Origin: MM2 sp035460165
GTDB taxonomy: Bacteria; Pseudomonadota; Gammaproteobacteria; Burkholderiales; Methylophilaceae
NCBI GenBank assembly: GCA_035460165.1
Contig: DATHWW010000014.1
Span: 1-64,000 of the forward strand
Length of the DNA: 64,000 nucleotides
Direction of reading: 5' to 3'
Shown here: positions 1 to 7,970 of the stretch, one piece after another
How positions within the stretch are numbered: position 1 is the stretch's first letter
Layout: the number at the start of each line of letters is the position of its first letter
Translations under genes and position numbers: made by a program
The notes under the pieces: generated by a model
Database searches by the model: none
What the model saw: only the letters and a program-made list of their open reading frames with translations
Told to the model about the DNA's origin: nothing

Positions 1-6
1 TGATTT

Positions 7-16
7 TTAAAGAGCA
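7..16 (-). promoter_or_regulatory. boxA-like antitermination element of an rRNA operon leader
   Basis: Read on the minus strand the sequence is TGCTCTTTAA, which matches the boxA core found in bacterial rRNA leaders, where NusB/NusE bind to set up antitermination. It lies downstream of two tandem promoters pointing the same way. The 16S rRNA gene itself would lie beyond the left edge and is not visible, so the assignment to an rRNA operon is inference from the leader. Confidence 0.6.
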
Positions 17-42
17 TGTCGCCGTAGCAACGAGAGGGGCGC

Positions 43-70
43 ATTATACAGACCGTTTACTTCCGGTCAA
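43..70 (-). promoter_or_regulatory. Probable rRNA operon promoter P2 (sigma70 type)
   Basis: On the minus strand a TTGACC -35 box (65-70) and a perfect TATAAT -10 box (43-48) are separated by 16 bases. The bases just after the -10 box are GC-rich (GCGCCCC), as in stringently controlled rRNA and tRNA promoters. The boxA-like element lies about 30 bases downstream. No open reading frame fits this direction inside the window, so a stable RNA operon leaving the left edge is the likely target. Confidence 0.65.
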
Positions 71-132
71 GCATTTGTCAGAAATATTTACCAACAAACC
101 CGCACCACTCCTCGCTTTCAAGCGAGGCGCGC

Positions 133-160
133 ATTTTACAGCGCAAAAACAAAACGTCAA
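133..160 (-). promoter_or_regulatory. Probable rRNA operon promoter P1 (sigma70 type)
   Basis: On the minus strand TTGACG (155-160) and TAAAAT (133-138) are separated by 16 bases and followed by a GC-rich discriminator (GCGCGCC). The layout copies that of the promoter 90 bases downstream. It starts only about 14 bases after the 3' end of the tRNA-fMet gene. Between the two promoters a short perfect hairpin (110-127) would sit in the leader RNA. Confidence 0.55.
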
Positions 161-173
161 CTACTAAATTCTT

Positions 174-250
174 TGGTTGCGGGGACAGGATTTGAACCTG
201 TGACCTTCGGGTTATGAGCCCGACGAGCTGCCAGACTGCTCCACCCCGCG
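174..250 (-). tRNA. Initiator tRNA-fMet (anticodon CAU)
   Basis: This 77-nt gene has an encoded 3' CCA (174-176 on the complementary strand) and folds as a standard cloverleaf with a CAU anticodon loop. Two initiator hallmarks are visible: the first base C cannot pair with A at position 72 at the end of the acceptor stem, and three consecutive G:C pairs stack on the anticodon loop (GGG/CCC). It is therefore the tRNA that starts translation, not the elongator methionine tRNA. Its own promoter lies upstream and an apparent rRNA leader lies downstream. Confidence 0.97.
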
Positions 251-293
251 TCCGATTCGGCGCTTCGTTATGTACGTTGCGTCGAGAGGTGAG

Positions 294-323
294 ACTATAG
301 CAAAACGGCCAGTTCGATGTCAA
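294..323 (-). promoter_or_regulatory. Promoter of the tRNA-fMet gene
   Basis: On the minus strand a perfect TTGACA -35 box (318-323) and a TATAGT -10 box (294-299) are separated by 18 bases. The predicted start lies about 40 bases before the mature 5' end of the tRNA, which leaves a short leader for RNase P to remove. Confidence 0.65.
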
Positions 324-407
324 GCAGAATTGTCATTTTTGTAGAATCCGGTACAAAAGCGTCCGCCCTGACAGCCGCACCAATACTTGCGTAGGACAAT
401 GCGGCGC

Positions 408-1400
408 TTATGGGTGTGGTGGTAGCAATCCTTGTTCGCGATACCAGGCGACGGTTCGTCTGAAGCCTTCATCCAGTTCGACTTTTGGCTCATAGCCAAG
501 CATTCTTTTGGCCTTGTCGATTGTAAAAGCCCGGTTGTGTTTGAAGAAGGTGAGCCGACGCCTGTGCAAAGGCGGTGAAATACCTGGAATCTTGCACAGC
601 CATTCGCAACCTGCCGCAAGCAGGCTCATGACCCCGTAAGGGATGGTGAGTGTAGGTATTCTTGCGCCCACAGCCCGGGCAGCCGTGGCAACGTATTCGC
701 GCAATGGCAGATAGCGCGGGCCGCCAATAATGAATACCTCTCCGGCGGCTTGGTCGATGCTCATGGCCAGCACGAAGCCTTGTACCAAATCGTCTATATA
801 AACGGGGTGAAAGTTAGGTTGGGCGCTGCCTACGAAAAAGAACGTGCCTTTATCGATCATGCGGAACATCTTGAGCATGCGTGTATCGCCCGGCCCGTAA
901 ATGCCGCAAGGTCGAATCACAACGACCTCAATGCCCTGATTATGCATTGCCAAGCAATGCTTCTCCGCCATCAGCTTGCTTTCCTGATAATAATCGCGCG
1001 GATTAAAGGGTGCGTTTTCGTCCGCTGGGGTTTGTGCCACCGTCCCATGCACTCCGATAGTGGAGCAATAGATAAAGCGATGGACGCCGGCTTGACGGCT
1101 ACTTTCCAGTAATGCGCGCGTTCCTTCAAAATTGACAGCCAGAAACTCTTCGAAGCTGCCCTCACTACGATACATTGCGGCGACATGGAATACGGTAACG
1201 ACACCCTGTACCAATTGATTGAGGGCTCCTTTATCACTCAAGTCGCCAACAATCACTTGAACATTCGGCAAAGGCGCGATGCCGGATGCATTTCGCGCAA
1301 GCGCGCGCACTTGATAGCCGTCGGCAACCAACCTCGCGATCAATGCGGCTCCCGTAAAACCTGTCCCGCCGGTGATGGCAACGGTCTTTCGTTCTTTCAT
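408..1400 (-). CDS. NAD(P)-dependent sugar epimerase/dehydratase (extended SDR)
   Basis: The 330-residue protein begins with the Rossmann nucleotide-binding motif GGTGFTG (residues 11-17). It has the SDR catalytic pair Tyr138/Lys142 in YQESK, preceded by a conserved Ser/Thr segment near 113. The family acts on nucleotide sugars or related hydroxylated substrates, including the hopanoid-associated HpnA type and 3-beta-hydroxysteroid dehydrogenase-like types; the substrate here is not evident. It is the last gene of a three-gene minus-strand set with a methyltransferase and a GT39-type transferase, its start overlapping the methyltransferase end by 4 bases, so a role in modifying a surface glycan or lipid is a reasonable inference. 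Confidence 0.8.
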   Translation of the reverse strand: MKERKTVAITGGTGFTGAALIARLVADGYQVRALARNASGIAPLPNVQVIVGDLSDKGALNQLVQGVVTVFHVAAMYRSEGSFEEFLAVNFEGTRALLESSRQAGVHRFIYCSTIGVHGTVAQTPADENAPFNPRDYYQESKLMAEKHCLAMHNQGIEVVVIRPCGIYGPGDTRMLKMFRMIDKGTFFFVGSAQPNFHPVYIDDLVQGFVLAMSIDQAAGEVFIIGGPRYLPLREYVATAARAVGARIPTLTIPYGVMSLLAAGCEWLCKIPGISPPLHRRRLTFFKHNRAFTIDKAKRMLGYEPKVELDEGFRRTVAWYREQGLLPPHP

Positions 1401-2146
1401 ACATTCGCCCGATCAAAACGCATCAGCACGGGATTGCCGATAAGTGACGTTACTCTCATCTTGCGCATGAACTCCTCCAGGTTGCGCATGCCTCCGGATT
1501 GAGTAAACAGCCGATGGAGCGCCATAGGTAGAGTGAATTGCCGATAGGCGCCTGTGGTGCGGAATCCATGCCGCGCAAAACTGGCTTTAATTTCGCCATC
1601 CCAGAAACTGCGGTAGGTACGGGTATTTTTTTCTATGCGTTTTTTCAAAGGGAAGGTTGCTAGCGACAAAAGGTTAAGACTGGCGTATGTCGGATAGTCG
1701 ATGATGACGGTGCGATCGGCGATGCGGCAGAGCTCGGCCACCAGCCCCGGCCAGTTATCCATATGGGAGATCAGCCGCACGCTAACAACAGTGTCGAATG
1801 CCCGGGCGGCAATGGGCAGATTCGCAAGGTCACCCTCATAAAAAGGGACGGCTTCTCCATGGAATTGCCGTACGCGAAGTGCGCAGCGCGCATCGCTGCC
1901 GGCGACCGATACCTTGCAGCCATGTTGCAGCAAAGGCCCCACCAGTTGGGCATGCCCCCCGCCCACATCCAGAACCAGGCGACCAGCTAATGGACGATCA
2001 TCCTGCAGCAAGGCCAATACCCCTTGCTCTTGCACCGACAGCATGTAGTGCCCCACCGAACCCGCGAAGCGCGATGCATAGCCGTCGGACGAAGTCTCGA
2101 TATCCGGGGTCTCTCGTTCGGAATGTGAATTGACTGGCATATCCAT
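1397..2146 (-). CDS. Class I SAM-dependent methyltransferase
   Basis: The 249-residue protein carries the AdoMet-binding motif I (LDVGGGHAQL, about residues 59-68) in a typical seven-strand methyltransferase fold, with an acidic motif II position further on. The substrate cannot be read from the sequence. Members next to glycosyltransferases often methylate sugars or polyprenyl and quinone-like lipids. It shares one base with the upstream transferase and overlaps the downstream epimerase by 4 bases, which indicates translational coupling within one small operon. Confidence 0.75.
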   Translation of the reverse strand: MDMPVNSHSERETPDIETSSDGYASRFAGSVGHYMLSVQEQGVLALLQDDRPLAGRLVLDVGGGHAQLVGPLLQHGCKVSVAGSDARCALRVRQFHGEAVPFYEGDLANLPIAARAFDTVVSVRLISHMDNWPGLVAELCRIADRTVIIDYPTYASLNLLSLATFPLKKRIEKNTRTYRSFWDGEIKASFARHGFRTTGAYRQFTLPMALHRLFTQSGGMRNLEEFMRKMRVTSLIGNPVLMRFDRANV

Positions 2147-3822
2147 TATTTTCTATGTCCCGTCACCAGTGTATGAATATCGTCACAGGATGCGGCCGCT
2201 GCCTGCCCTTGCCATTTAAAAACATGGAAACCGGGGATCGCTGGCGTGACCGCCTGGGTCAATTGTTCGATAGTATCTGCCGCCTCGTTTGATATACCTA
2301 TATATGTGCGCCAACGTGCATCAGATACGACGACAGCCCCATCTCCATAACATGAGACGACTTTGGCAATCGTTTCTGGACGCGAAATTGCCCGCCTTCC
2401 AGTGCGTGGATCAAGCACGAACTCGCCTTTGGGCGGGATATCCTCGACGCGATGCGTATTGATCAGCAGATCATAATTCTCCAGGTAGACAATCGCATTG
2501 AAGTCATCGCCGACCAGTAATACGGAGGGATTGCCAATCGCCGAACGCAGAGCCGGCGCGTGATCGCTCCACGGCCAGTCGGGCGGAGAAGCGATCAGCC
2601 GTAACGGCTGCCGGATGCCGACGGTCGCATCGCGGGCAAGCGATTTGAGGGTAGTTCTGTAGATGGGATTCGCAATGATGGCAAAAGCAACGCTGACCGC
2701 CAGCAGAAAACTCACCAGCGCCGCAACGACCATCGCAGGGAAACGGCAAGCTGTGACCTGCTGTAACGCGGCAACCCCCTGCTCGATGGCTTTCCAGGCA
2801 GCCGGGAGCAATATCGCTGCCGCCATGCCCCATAAGGCAAACAGGAAAGGCAACGCATAAAACACATAGCGCGAAGACTTCATGCCGCCCAACGATTGCA
2901 GGACTAACGGAACAACGGCCATCACGATGCAGAAGAGTGCCGGTCGCGGCCACCGCGCCAGGGCAATTACGCCGGTCAGCGGGAGGAATAGCCACAAAAT
3001 TGGCATCGTGAAAAAGAACTCATAGAAGTAGTACAGGAAGTTGTCCTGATCCGGTGCCGCCCACCTCGGGGTATATCGAAACTGATGCAGCAGCCCTTCG
3101 GAAAACATGATGGCGAGCACCAACAGCGCTGCAACTAACAGAAGAACGATTATGCGTACGTTCGTGCTGCTCCAGGCATTTCGCACCATAACGCGCATCC
3201 GGGATTGCGACGATAGATCGATCAGCGCCCAGAGAGCCAGCGCCATGATGGCAATGACCGTCGTAATCTGCAGGTGAATAGCGGCCAAAAGCGCGATTGA
3301 AGCAAGTACCAGAATCCACCAGCCCCGTTTCGGCTCGGGCAGCGTCAGCAGTTTGTAGATGGCCGTCGCTCCCAACCACACCGCCAGTGCCTGCAAGGCA
3401 TAAAAACGGGTGAATTGCGTATTGACGATAGCGTAGCTGGAAAAACAGAACAACATCGCGCCAAGCCAGCCTGCCTTGATGCTGGCTTGGCGGCTTAGCC
3501 AAACGAAGATGGCGCTCGTCAACAGCGCCCCGGCCAGCACCGAAGGCAAACGCGCGATATAGAGATCGCTGCGTCCGAACAATTCGAATGTATATCCCAC
3601 CAGCGCGGTAAATCCGCGACTGCGCAGGTATTCGCCGTCCAGCATGCGAAACGTGCCTTCTTCCGCCCAGGAACGACCGGCGAGCAGGTGGTAGAGCTCA
3701 TCAACATGGACAGGATTGCTACTGACGCCGAGCAACCGGACAGCCAACGCAAGCAAAAAGATAAAACCAGCCGGCCACCATAGAGACCGGCTTGCGTAAA
3801 AACTCATCTGGCTATTTGTCAT
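2146..3822 (-). CDS. GT39/ArnT-like polyprenyl-phosphate-sugar glycosyltransferase (integral membrane)
   Basis: This 558-residue protein has about ten or more hydrophobic segments. Just after the first is the acidic pair of the GT-C fold (Asp41-Glu42 in VHVDELYHLL), where GT39/ArnT enzymes bind the lipid-phosphate sugar. The C-terminal 150 residues form a soluble domain. Such enzymes move a sugar from a polyprenyl phosphate onto a lipid, glycan or protein on the periplasmic side. The divergent gene at 4106 encodes the kind of GT2 that makes such donors, so the two probably cooperate. The acceptor is unknown. Confidence 0.75.
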   Translation of the reverse strand: MTNSQMSFYASRSLWWPAGFIFLLALAVRLLGVSSNPVHVDELYHLLAGRSWAEEGTFRMLDGEYLRSRGFTALVGYTFELFGRSDLYIARLPSVLAGALLTSAIFVWLSRQASIKAGWLGAMLFCFSSYAIVNTQFTRFYALQALAVWLGATAIYKLLTLPEPKRGWWILVLASIALLAAIHLQITTVIAIMALALWALIDLSSQSRMRVMVRNAWSSTNVRIIVLLLVAALLVLAIMFSEGLLHQFRYTPRWAAPDQDNFLYYFYEFFFTMPILWLFLPLTGVIALARWPRPALFCIVMAVVPLVLQSLGGMKSSRYVFYALPFLFALWGMAAAILLPAAWKAIEQGVAALQQVTACRFPAMVVAALVSFLLAVSVAFAIIANPIYRTTLKSLARDATVGIRQPLRLIASPPDWPWSDHAPALRSAIGNPSVLLVGDDFNAIVYLENYDLLINTHRVEDIPPKGEFVLDPRTGRRAISRPETIAKVVSCYGDGAVVVSDARWRTYIGISNEAADTIEQLTQAVTPAIPGFHVFKWQGQAAAASCDDIHTLVTGHRK

Positions 3823-4105
3823 TGATTTTCGCCTGAGCTATTTTTCGGTAATCAAAGCCCGCCGTCGGCATCGATGGGTTCCATTTCAAGCCTTCACACC
3901 ACATCAGCCATGGCTCGTTCCGACGGCAAGCCCATCAGTACCCGATAAATCATAACCCTGCGATCTACAAGAGAAAATTAGCCCATCCGGACTATAGATT
4001 CGCCTTTGAAACTGTTGCATCTTGCATAACAAGGGCAACTGGCTGCTGCCTGATTACAGTGGCTCGGGCAGCGTTGGAAAAAAGTCAAAAATAAAGGGTT
4101 TTGAC

Positions 4106-5050
4106 ATGGTCACGCTATCGATCGTGGTACCGCTCTTCAATGAAGAAGAAAACGTGCAGCCGCTCTATCTGGCCATCACTTCTGCGCTCGAAGGCAAGAT
4201 CGAACACTATGAAGTGGTGCTGGTAGACGACGGCAGCAATGACGACACCGGCGTTCTGGCCGAGATGCTCGTCGAACAAGATCCTCGCATCCGTGTCGTG
4301 CGCTTCCGCCGCAACTATGGTCAAACCGCAGCCATGGCCGCCGGCATCAAGCACGCAAGGGGAGAGGTCATCGTCACCATGGACGGTGACCTGCAAAACG
4401 ACCCGACCGACATTCCCATGCTGCTATTCCTGATCGAGGAAGGTCACGACATCGCCGTAGGTTGGCGCCGCAAGCGCCAGGACGGCAAGGCGCGCGTATT
4501 CGTCTCCAAGGTCGCCAACCGCATCATGGCCAGAGTGATGGGGGTGGCCGTCCGCGACAGCGGCTGCTCGCTCAAGGCCTACCGCGCCGAGCTGATACAG
4601 GATATTCCGCTATACGGCGAGATGCACCGTTTCATTCCGGCACTATCGCAACTGGCTGGCGCGCGGCTGGCGCAGGTGGAGGTCAAGCACCACCCGCGGC
4701 GCTACGGCGTTTCTAAATACGGTTTTTCCCGCATATATAAGGTGATGCTGGACATCATTTCCATACGCGCCTTGCTGAGTTTCGCCCGCCAGCCATTCCT
4801 GTGGCTAGGGCCTGTCGCGCTAGGCGCGCTTGTCATTGGAATGCTTTTTATTCTTTCTTCGATCTTTACCTGGCGGACAGCCGCTTTCGTCGATGCCAGC
4901 GTCGGCGTCCTGCTGATCTCGCTGAGCGTATTCATGACGGCCTGGGGCCTGCTCGGACGATTGCTTCCAGCCATCGAACCCGACAACGTCAACTTTGCTT
5001 CACTCTGCGCCACGCTGTCCGCACGTGTACAGAAAATCAAGGAGAGTTAA
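4106..5050 (+). CDS. GtrB/DPM1-like GT2 glycosyltransferase (polyprenyl-phosphate sugar synthase)
   Basis: The 314-residue protein has an N-terminal GT-A domain with VDDGSNDDT (about 40-48) and the metal-binding DGD at residues 93-95, and two C-terminal membrane segments, the layout of GtrB and bacterial DPM1-like enzymes. These transfer glucose, mannose or a related sugar from a nucleotide sugar to undecaprenyl phosphate on the cytoplasmic face. An upstream TTG at 4022 would add 28 residues with no resemblance to the family, so I chose the ATG. It is the first gene of a nine-gene operon and lies opposite a GT39-type transferase. Confidence 0.85.
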   Translation: MVTLSIVVPLFNEEENVQPLYLAITSALEGKIEHYEVVLVDDGSNDDTGVLAEMLVEQDPRIRVVRFRRNYGQTAAMAAGIKHARGEVIVTMDGDLQNDPTDIPMLLFLIEEGHDIAVGWRRKRQDGKARVFVSKVANRIMARVMGVAVRDSGCSLKAYRAELIQDIPLYGEMHRFIPALSQLAGARLAQVEVKHHPRRYGVSKYGFSRIYKVMLDIISIRALLSFARQPFLWLGPVALGALVIGMLFILSSIFTWRTAAFVDASVGVLLISLSVFMTAWGLLGRLLPAIEPDNVNFASLCATLSARVQKIKES

Positions 5051-5053
5051 ATC

Positions 5054-6031
5054 ATGAAAGCCCAACTATCGGTCGTCGAAGCTTCGGAAAACATGCAGGT
5101 TTCCGCCATCGTGCCCATCGCTGACCGGCATGACGACATCGAAATGGTGACGCGGGAATATCTCAACATGCTGACCAGAAGCGGGCGCACCTTCGAATTG
5201 ATTTTCGTACTGGACGGCATGCATCCGGCTGTTGCCGCCACCCTGGAAAAGCTCGAAACCTCCCACCCATCGATAAGCATCGTCATGCTCAATCAATATT
5301 ATGGCGAGGCGGCATGCATACGCGAAGGCGTGAAGCGATCAAGCGGCGAAATCATCCTGCTGCTACCGCCTTACCTGCAAGTCGTTTCGGATTCGATCAT
5401 CACCTTATTGGCGCGGCTTGAAATCGCGGATGTCGCGACGGCAGTTCGCGACCGCACGGAAGACCAATTCCTCAACCGCATGCGGGGCTGGGCGTTTGAA
5501 AAAATGGCGCGCATCGCCGGTTCGCACTTTGCCGACCCAGGCTGCAGTGTACGTGCCATCAAGCGCCGGGTATTCGACGAGATGGTACTGCAGGATGAGC
5601 AGCACCGCTTCCTTCCGCTATTTGCCGAACGGCTGGGTTTCACGGTGCAGGAAGTCCTGCTGCCCCAGGCGGAATCGGATAAGCGGCGTCGCCAGCATTC
5701 CGTGGACACTTATCTGGGGCGCATGCTGGATCTGATTTCGATCAGCTTTCTTCTGAGATTCCTGCAGAAACCATTCCGTTTCTTCGGTTCGGTCGGCGCC
5801 GGCGCCATTTTCATCGGCACCTTGATCGGTCTTTATATTACTGCCGAGCGCTTCTTTGCCGGCATTCCCATGGGCGACCGCCCGATGCTGCTGTTGTCGG
5901 TGCTGATGGTAGTACTAGGCATCCAGATCGCCGCTGTCGGCCTCATCGCCGAAATTGTCATATTCACCCGCAGCCGGGGCACGCCTACTTACCACATCGA
6001 TCATATCGTCGAAAAATCGACTGGTACTTGA
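5054..6031 (+). CDS. GT2-fold paralogue of the preceding gene lacking the catalytic DxD (probable pseudoenzyme)
   Basis: The 325 residues align along their whole length with the preceding protein, including the two C-terminal membrane segments and the DPGCSVRAIK and QHRFLP regions. The two key acidic motifs are gone: VDDGSNDDT is replaced by VLDGMHPAV near 52-60, and the DGD metal site is Pro-Pro-Tyr at 105-107. The reading frame is intact and sits 3 bases after its partner, so it is maintained. A regulatory or structural subunit pairing with the active GT2 is my inference; an unusual active site is the alternative. Confidence 0.75.
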   Translation: MKAQLSVVEASENMQVSAIVPIADRHDDIEMVTREYLNMLTRSGRTFELIFVLDGMHPAVAATLEKLETSHPSISIVMLNQYYGEAACIREGVKRSSGEIILLLPPYLQVVSDSIITLLARLEIADVATAVRDRTEDQFLNRMRGWAFEKMARIAGSHFADPGCSVRAIKRRVFDEMVLQDEQHRFLPLFAERLGFTVQEVLLPQAESDKRRRQHSVDTYLGRMLDLISISFLLRFLQKPFRFFGSVGAGAIFIGTLIGLYITAERFFAGIPMGDRPMLLLSVLMVVLGIQIAAVGLIAEIVIFTRSRGTPTYHIDHIVEKSTGT

Positions 6032-7201
6032 ATGAAGCAACCCGACGCCATCATCATCGGCGGCGGCATACAGGGCGTTTCCATGGCCTTGGCCGCCGCA
6101 CAACGGGGCCTGCATCCGGTGCTGGTCGAAAAAGCCGGCCTGGCAGCGGGAGCCAGCGGCAACAGCTATGGCATCGTCCATGGCGGGCTGCGCTATCTGC
6201 AAACCCTGGATATACCGCGCTGGCGGCGCTCGCGGCTTGCCCAAGCCTGGTTCCTGCGCGAATTTCCATTTCATGTACGCCCGTTGCGCTGTGTAATGCC
6301 GCTCTATAAGGGGCGATTGCGTTCGCCAAAGATATTCCGCATCGCGATGGCTTTTGAGCAGGCACTGGCCGCTCTCTTCGATGCGCATGTTCCGTTGCCC
6401 AAATCCCAATTGCTGACGGCCGATGCGGTGAAAAACGAATTTGGGGTCATTACCGCAGGATTGGCCGGTGCCGCCTGCTGGCATGATGCCGAAGTCATCG
6501 ATATGCCGGGCTTGTTGCAGGCGATGCTGAAACGCGCGGGGCTGGAGTCGCCATCCTTATATATGCCTTTCGAGGCGCGTGAACTGCTGACGCGTCAAGG
6601 CGAGGTCATCGGGTTGAGAATCGCCGATAGCAATAATGGCGATACCCGGGAAATCATGAGCCGCGTCGTTATCAACTGCGCCGGCGCCTGGGCCGGAAGC
6701 TGGCAACCAACCGCTCACTGCCCCACCGCTAAGACTCTGGCTTTCAATCTCTTGCTCACTGGCAAGCTCGCCGGAAATAGCGCCCTTGCCGTTTCACCCA
6801 TTCCGGGCAAGGGGCGCAGTTATTTCATACGGCCGCATCCCGATGGCATTTTTGCCGGCACCTATTATCGCCCCGCGCCCGATGCCACAGAGCCGACCGT
6901 GACCGCAGCAGATATCCAGGATTTTCTGGACGAACTAAACACCGCATTACCAGGCATGAAACTGCATCCTGTGGCGGTAAAAGAAGTCATGGCCGGACTG
7001 TTGCCGGACAAGGACGGCAGCGGACGACAACTTTCTTCCGCAGACCATATCCTCACGCATCGCCCGCATGGCTTCTACTCCATCGTCGGCGGAAAATTCA
7101 CCACGGCTCCGCTGCTGAGCGAAGATGCCGCAAACCAGATCTGGCCGCATCTGACCCGTGCCGACCACATGGCACCTACGCTGGTGAAACACCATGGTTA
7201 A
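6032..7201 (+). CDS. FAD-dependent oxidoreductase, GlpD/DAO-like
   Basis: The 389-residue protein starts with the FAD dinucleotide-binding motif IIIGGGIQGVS (about 7-17) and continues with the GlpD-like stretch GIVHGGLRYLQ near residues 48-58. It belongs to the DAO superfamily, which oxidises glycerol 3-phosphate, amino acids or hydroxy acids. The start codon directly follows the stop of the upstream gene, within a glycan operon that also holds an FkbH-like protein and an ACP. A job in preparing a three-carbon or hydroxy-acid unit is possible but not shown. Confidence 0.7.
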   Translation: MKQPDAIIIGGGIQGVSMALAAAQRGLHPVLVEKAGLAAGASGNSYGIVHGGLRYLQTLDIPRWRRSRLAQAWFLREFPFHVRPLRCVMPLYKGRLRSPKIFRIAMAFEQALAALFDAHVPLPKSQLLTADAVKNEFGVITAGLAGAACWHDAEVIDMPGLLQAMLKRAGLESPSLYMPFEARELLTRQGEVIGLRIADSNNGDTREIMSRVVINCAGAWAGSWQPTAHCPTAKTLAFNLLLTGKLAGNSALAVSPIPGKGRSYFIRPHPDGIFAGTYYRPAPDATEPTVTAADIQDFLDELNTALPGMKLHPVAVKEVMAGLLPDKDGSGRQLSSADHILTHRPHGFYSIVGGKFTTAPLLSEDAANQIWPHLTRADHMAPTLVKHHG

Positions 7202-7970
7202 CAACACCTCGCCAGCAACACGCGGCCTTCTGGTAGATAGCCACGTCCATCTCCACGATCCGGCCCGCGCCATGGATGACCTGCGACAAGCCGCCACCGC
7301 TTTTGCTGCAGCGGGCGGCAATGAGGCCCCGGGTGTGGTAATGCTGGCGGAACGCGCGGGATATGACGTCTTCCAGCACCTGCAATCCCAGCTAGCCCGC
7401 ACGTGGGAATTGAATTCCCTTTGGTACTGGCACGGCAATCAACGCTTGCTGGTCGTGGCAGGCCGGCAGATCGTCACCGCCGAAGGATTGGAGATACTGG
7501 GCCTCGCCACCCGCTTACCGCTGCCTGACGGCCTGCCCGCCGATCAAGTGCTGGCGCGACTGGATGACGCGGACGCGATTACCGTGCTGCCATGGGGCGT
7601 CGGAAAATGGCTGGGCCAGCGCGGGAAAATCGTCGACCGCCTATTGGAGCGTGCGCGGCCCGGCCGCTTGTTTCTTGGCGACAACGGCGGCAGACCGAAC
7701 TGGTGGAAGGTTCCGCAGTTTTCACGAGGCCTGCCGATTCTGGCCGGATCCGATCCGCTCCCTTTACCCGGCTCAAGCAAGGTCATTGGCCGATTCGGCT
7801 CGGTGGTCGATATTCAATTATCCGAGTACACCCCGGCAACGAGACTCAAATGCGCCTTGCGTGATCCGTCCACCTGTATTTCAACCTACGGTCGCCCCAC
7901 CCCTTCGCTACGCTTCCTTGCCGATCAGACACGCTTACGCTTTCTGCGCAAGCAGTTGGAGCCCGCATGA
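7194..7970 (+). CDS. Amidohydrolase/PHP-like metal-dependent hydrolase of unknown substrate
   Basis: The 258-residue protein opens with DSHVHLHD (15-22), the metal-binding HxH pattern that follows the first strand in amidohydrolase and PHP-type barrels, and has ILAGSDPLPLPG near 182-193, where such enzymes place a metal-binding Asp. The middle is not recognisable to me, so a definite family is not assigned. The gene overlaps the flavoprotein gene by 8 bases and the following GT4 by 4, so it is firmly part of the operon. The substrate is probably a sugar or sugar precursor, by context only. Confidence 0.5.
   Translation: MVNNTSPATRGLLVDSHVHLHDPARAMDDLRQAATAFAAAGGNEAPGVVMLAERAGYDVFQHLQSQLARTWELNSLWYWHGNQRLLVVAGRQIVTAEGLEILGLATRLPLPDGLPADQVLARLDDADAITVLPWGVGKWLGQRGKIVDRLLERARPGRLFLGDNGGRPNWWKVPQFSRGLPILAGSDPLPLPGSSKVIGRFGSVVDIQLSEYTPATRLKCALRDPSTCISTYGRPTPSLRFLADQTRLRFLRKQLEPA

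Noticed and set aside
110..127. Perfect hairpin CCTCGCTT / AAGCGAGG downstream of tRNA-fMet as a tRNA terminator
   Set aside because: No T run follows on the minus strand, and it lies between two promoters in the apparent rRNA leader, so a leader structure is more likely.
320..619. Small Cys/Lys-rich frame (minus strand) ending near 320 as a possible ribosomal-protein-like gene
   Set aside because: Most of it is an out-of-frame shadow of the epimerase 3' end and shows no family motif.
4022..4105. Upstream TTG start for the GtrB-like gene
   Set aside because: The extra 28 residues are not part of the GT2 family, and the ATG at 4106 gives the normal N-terminus.
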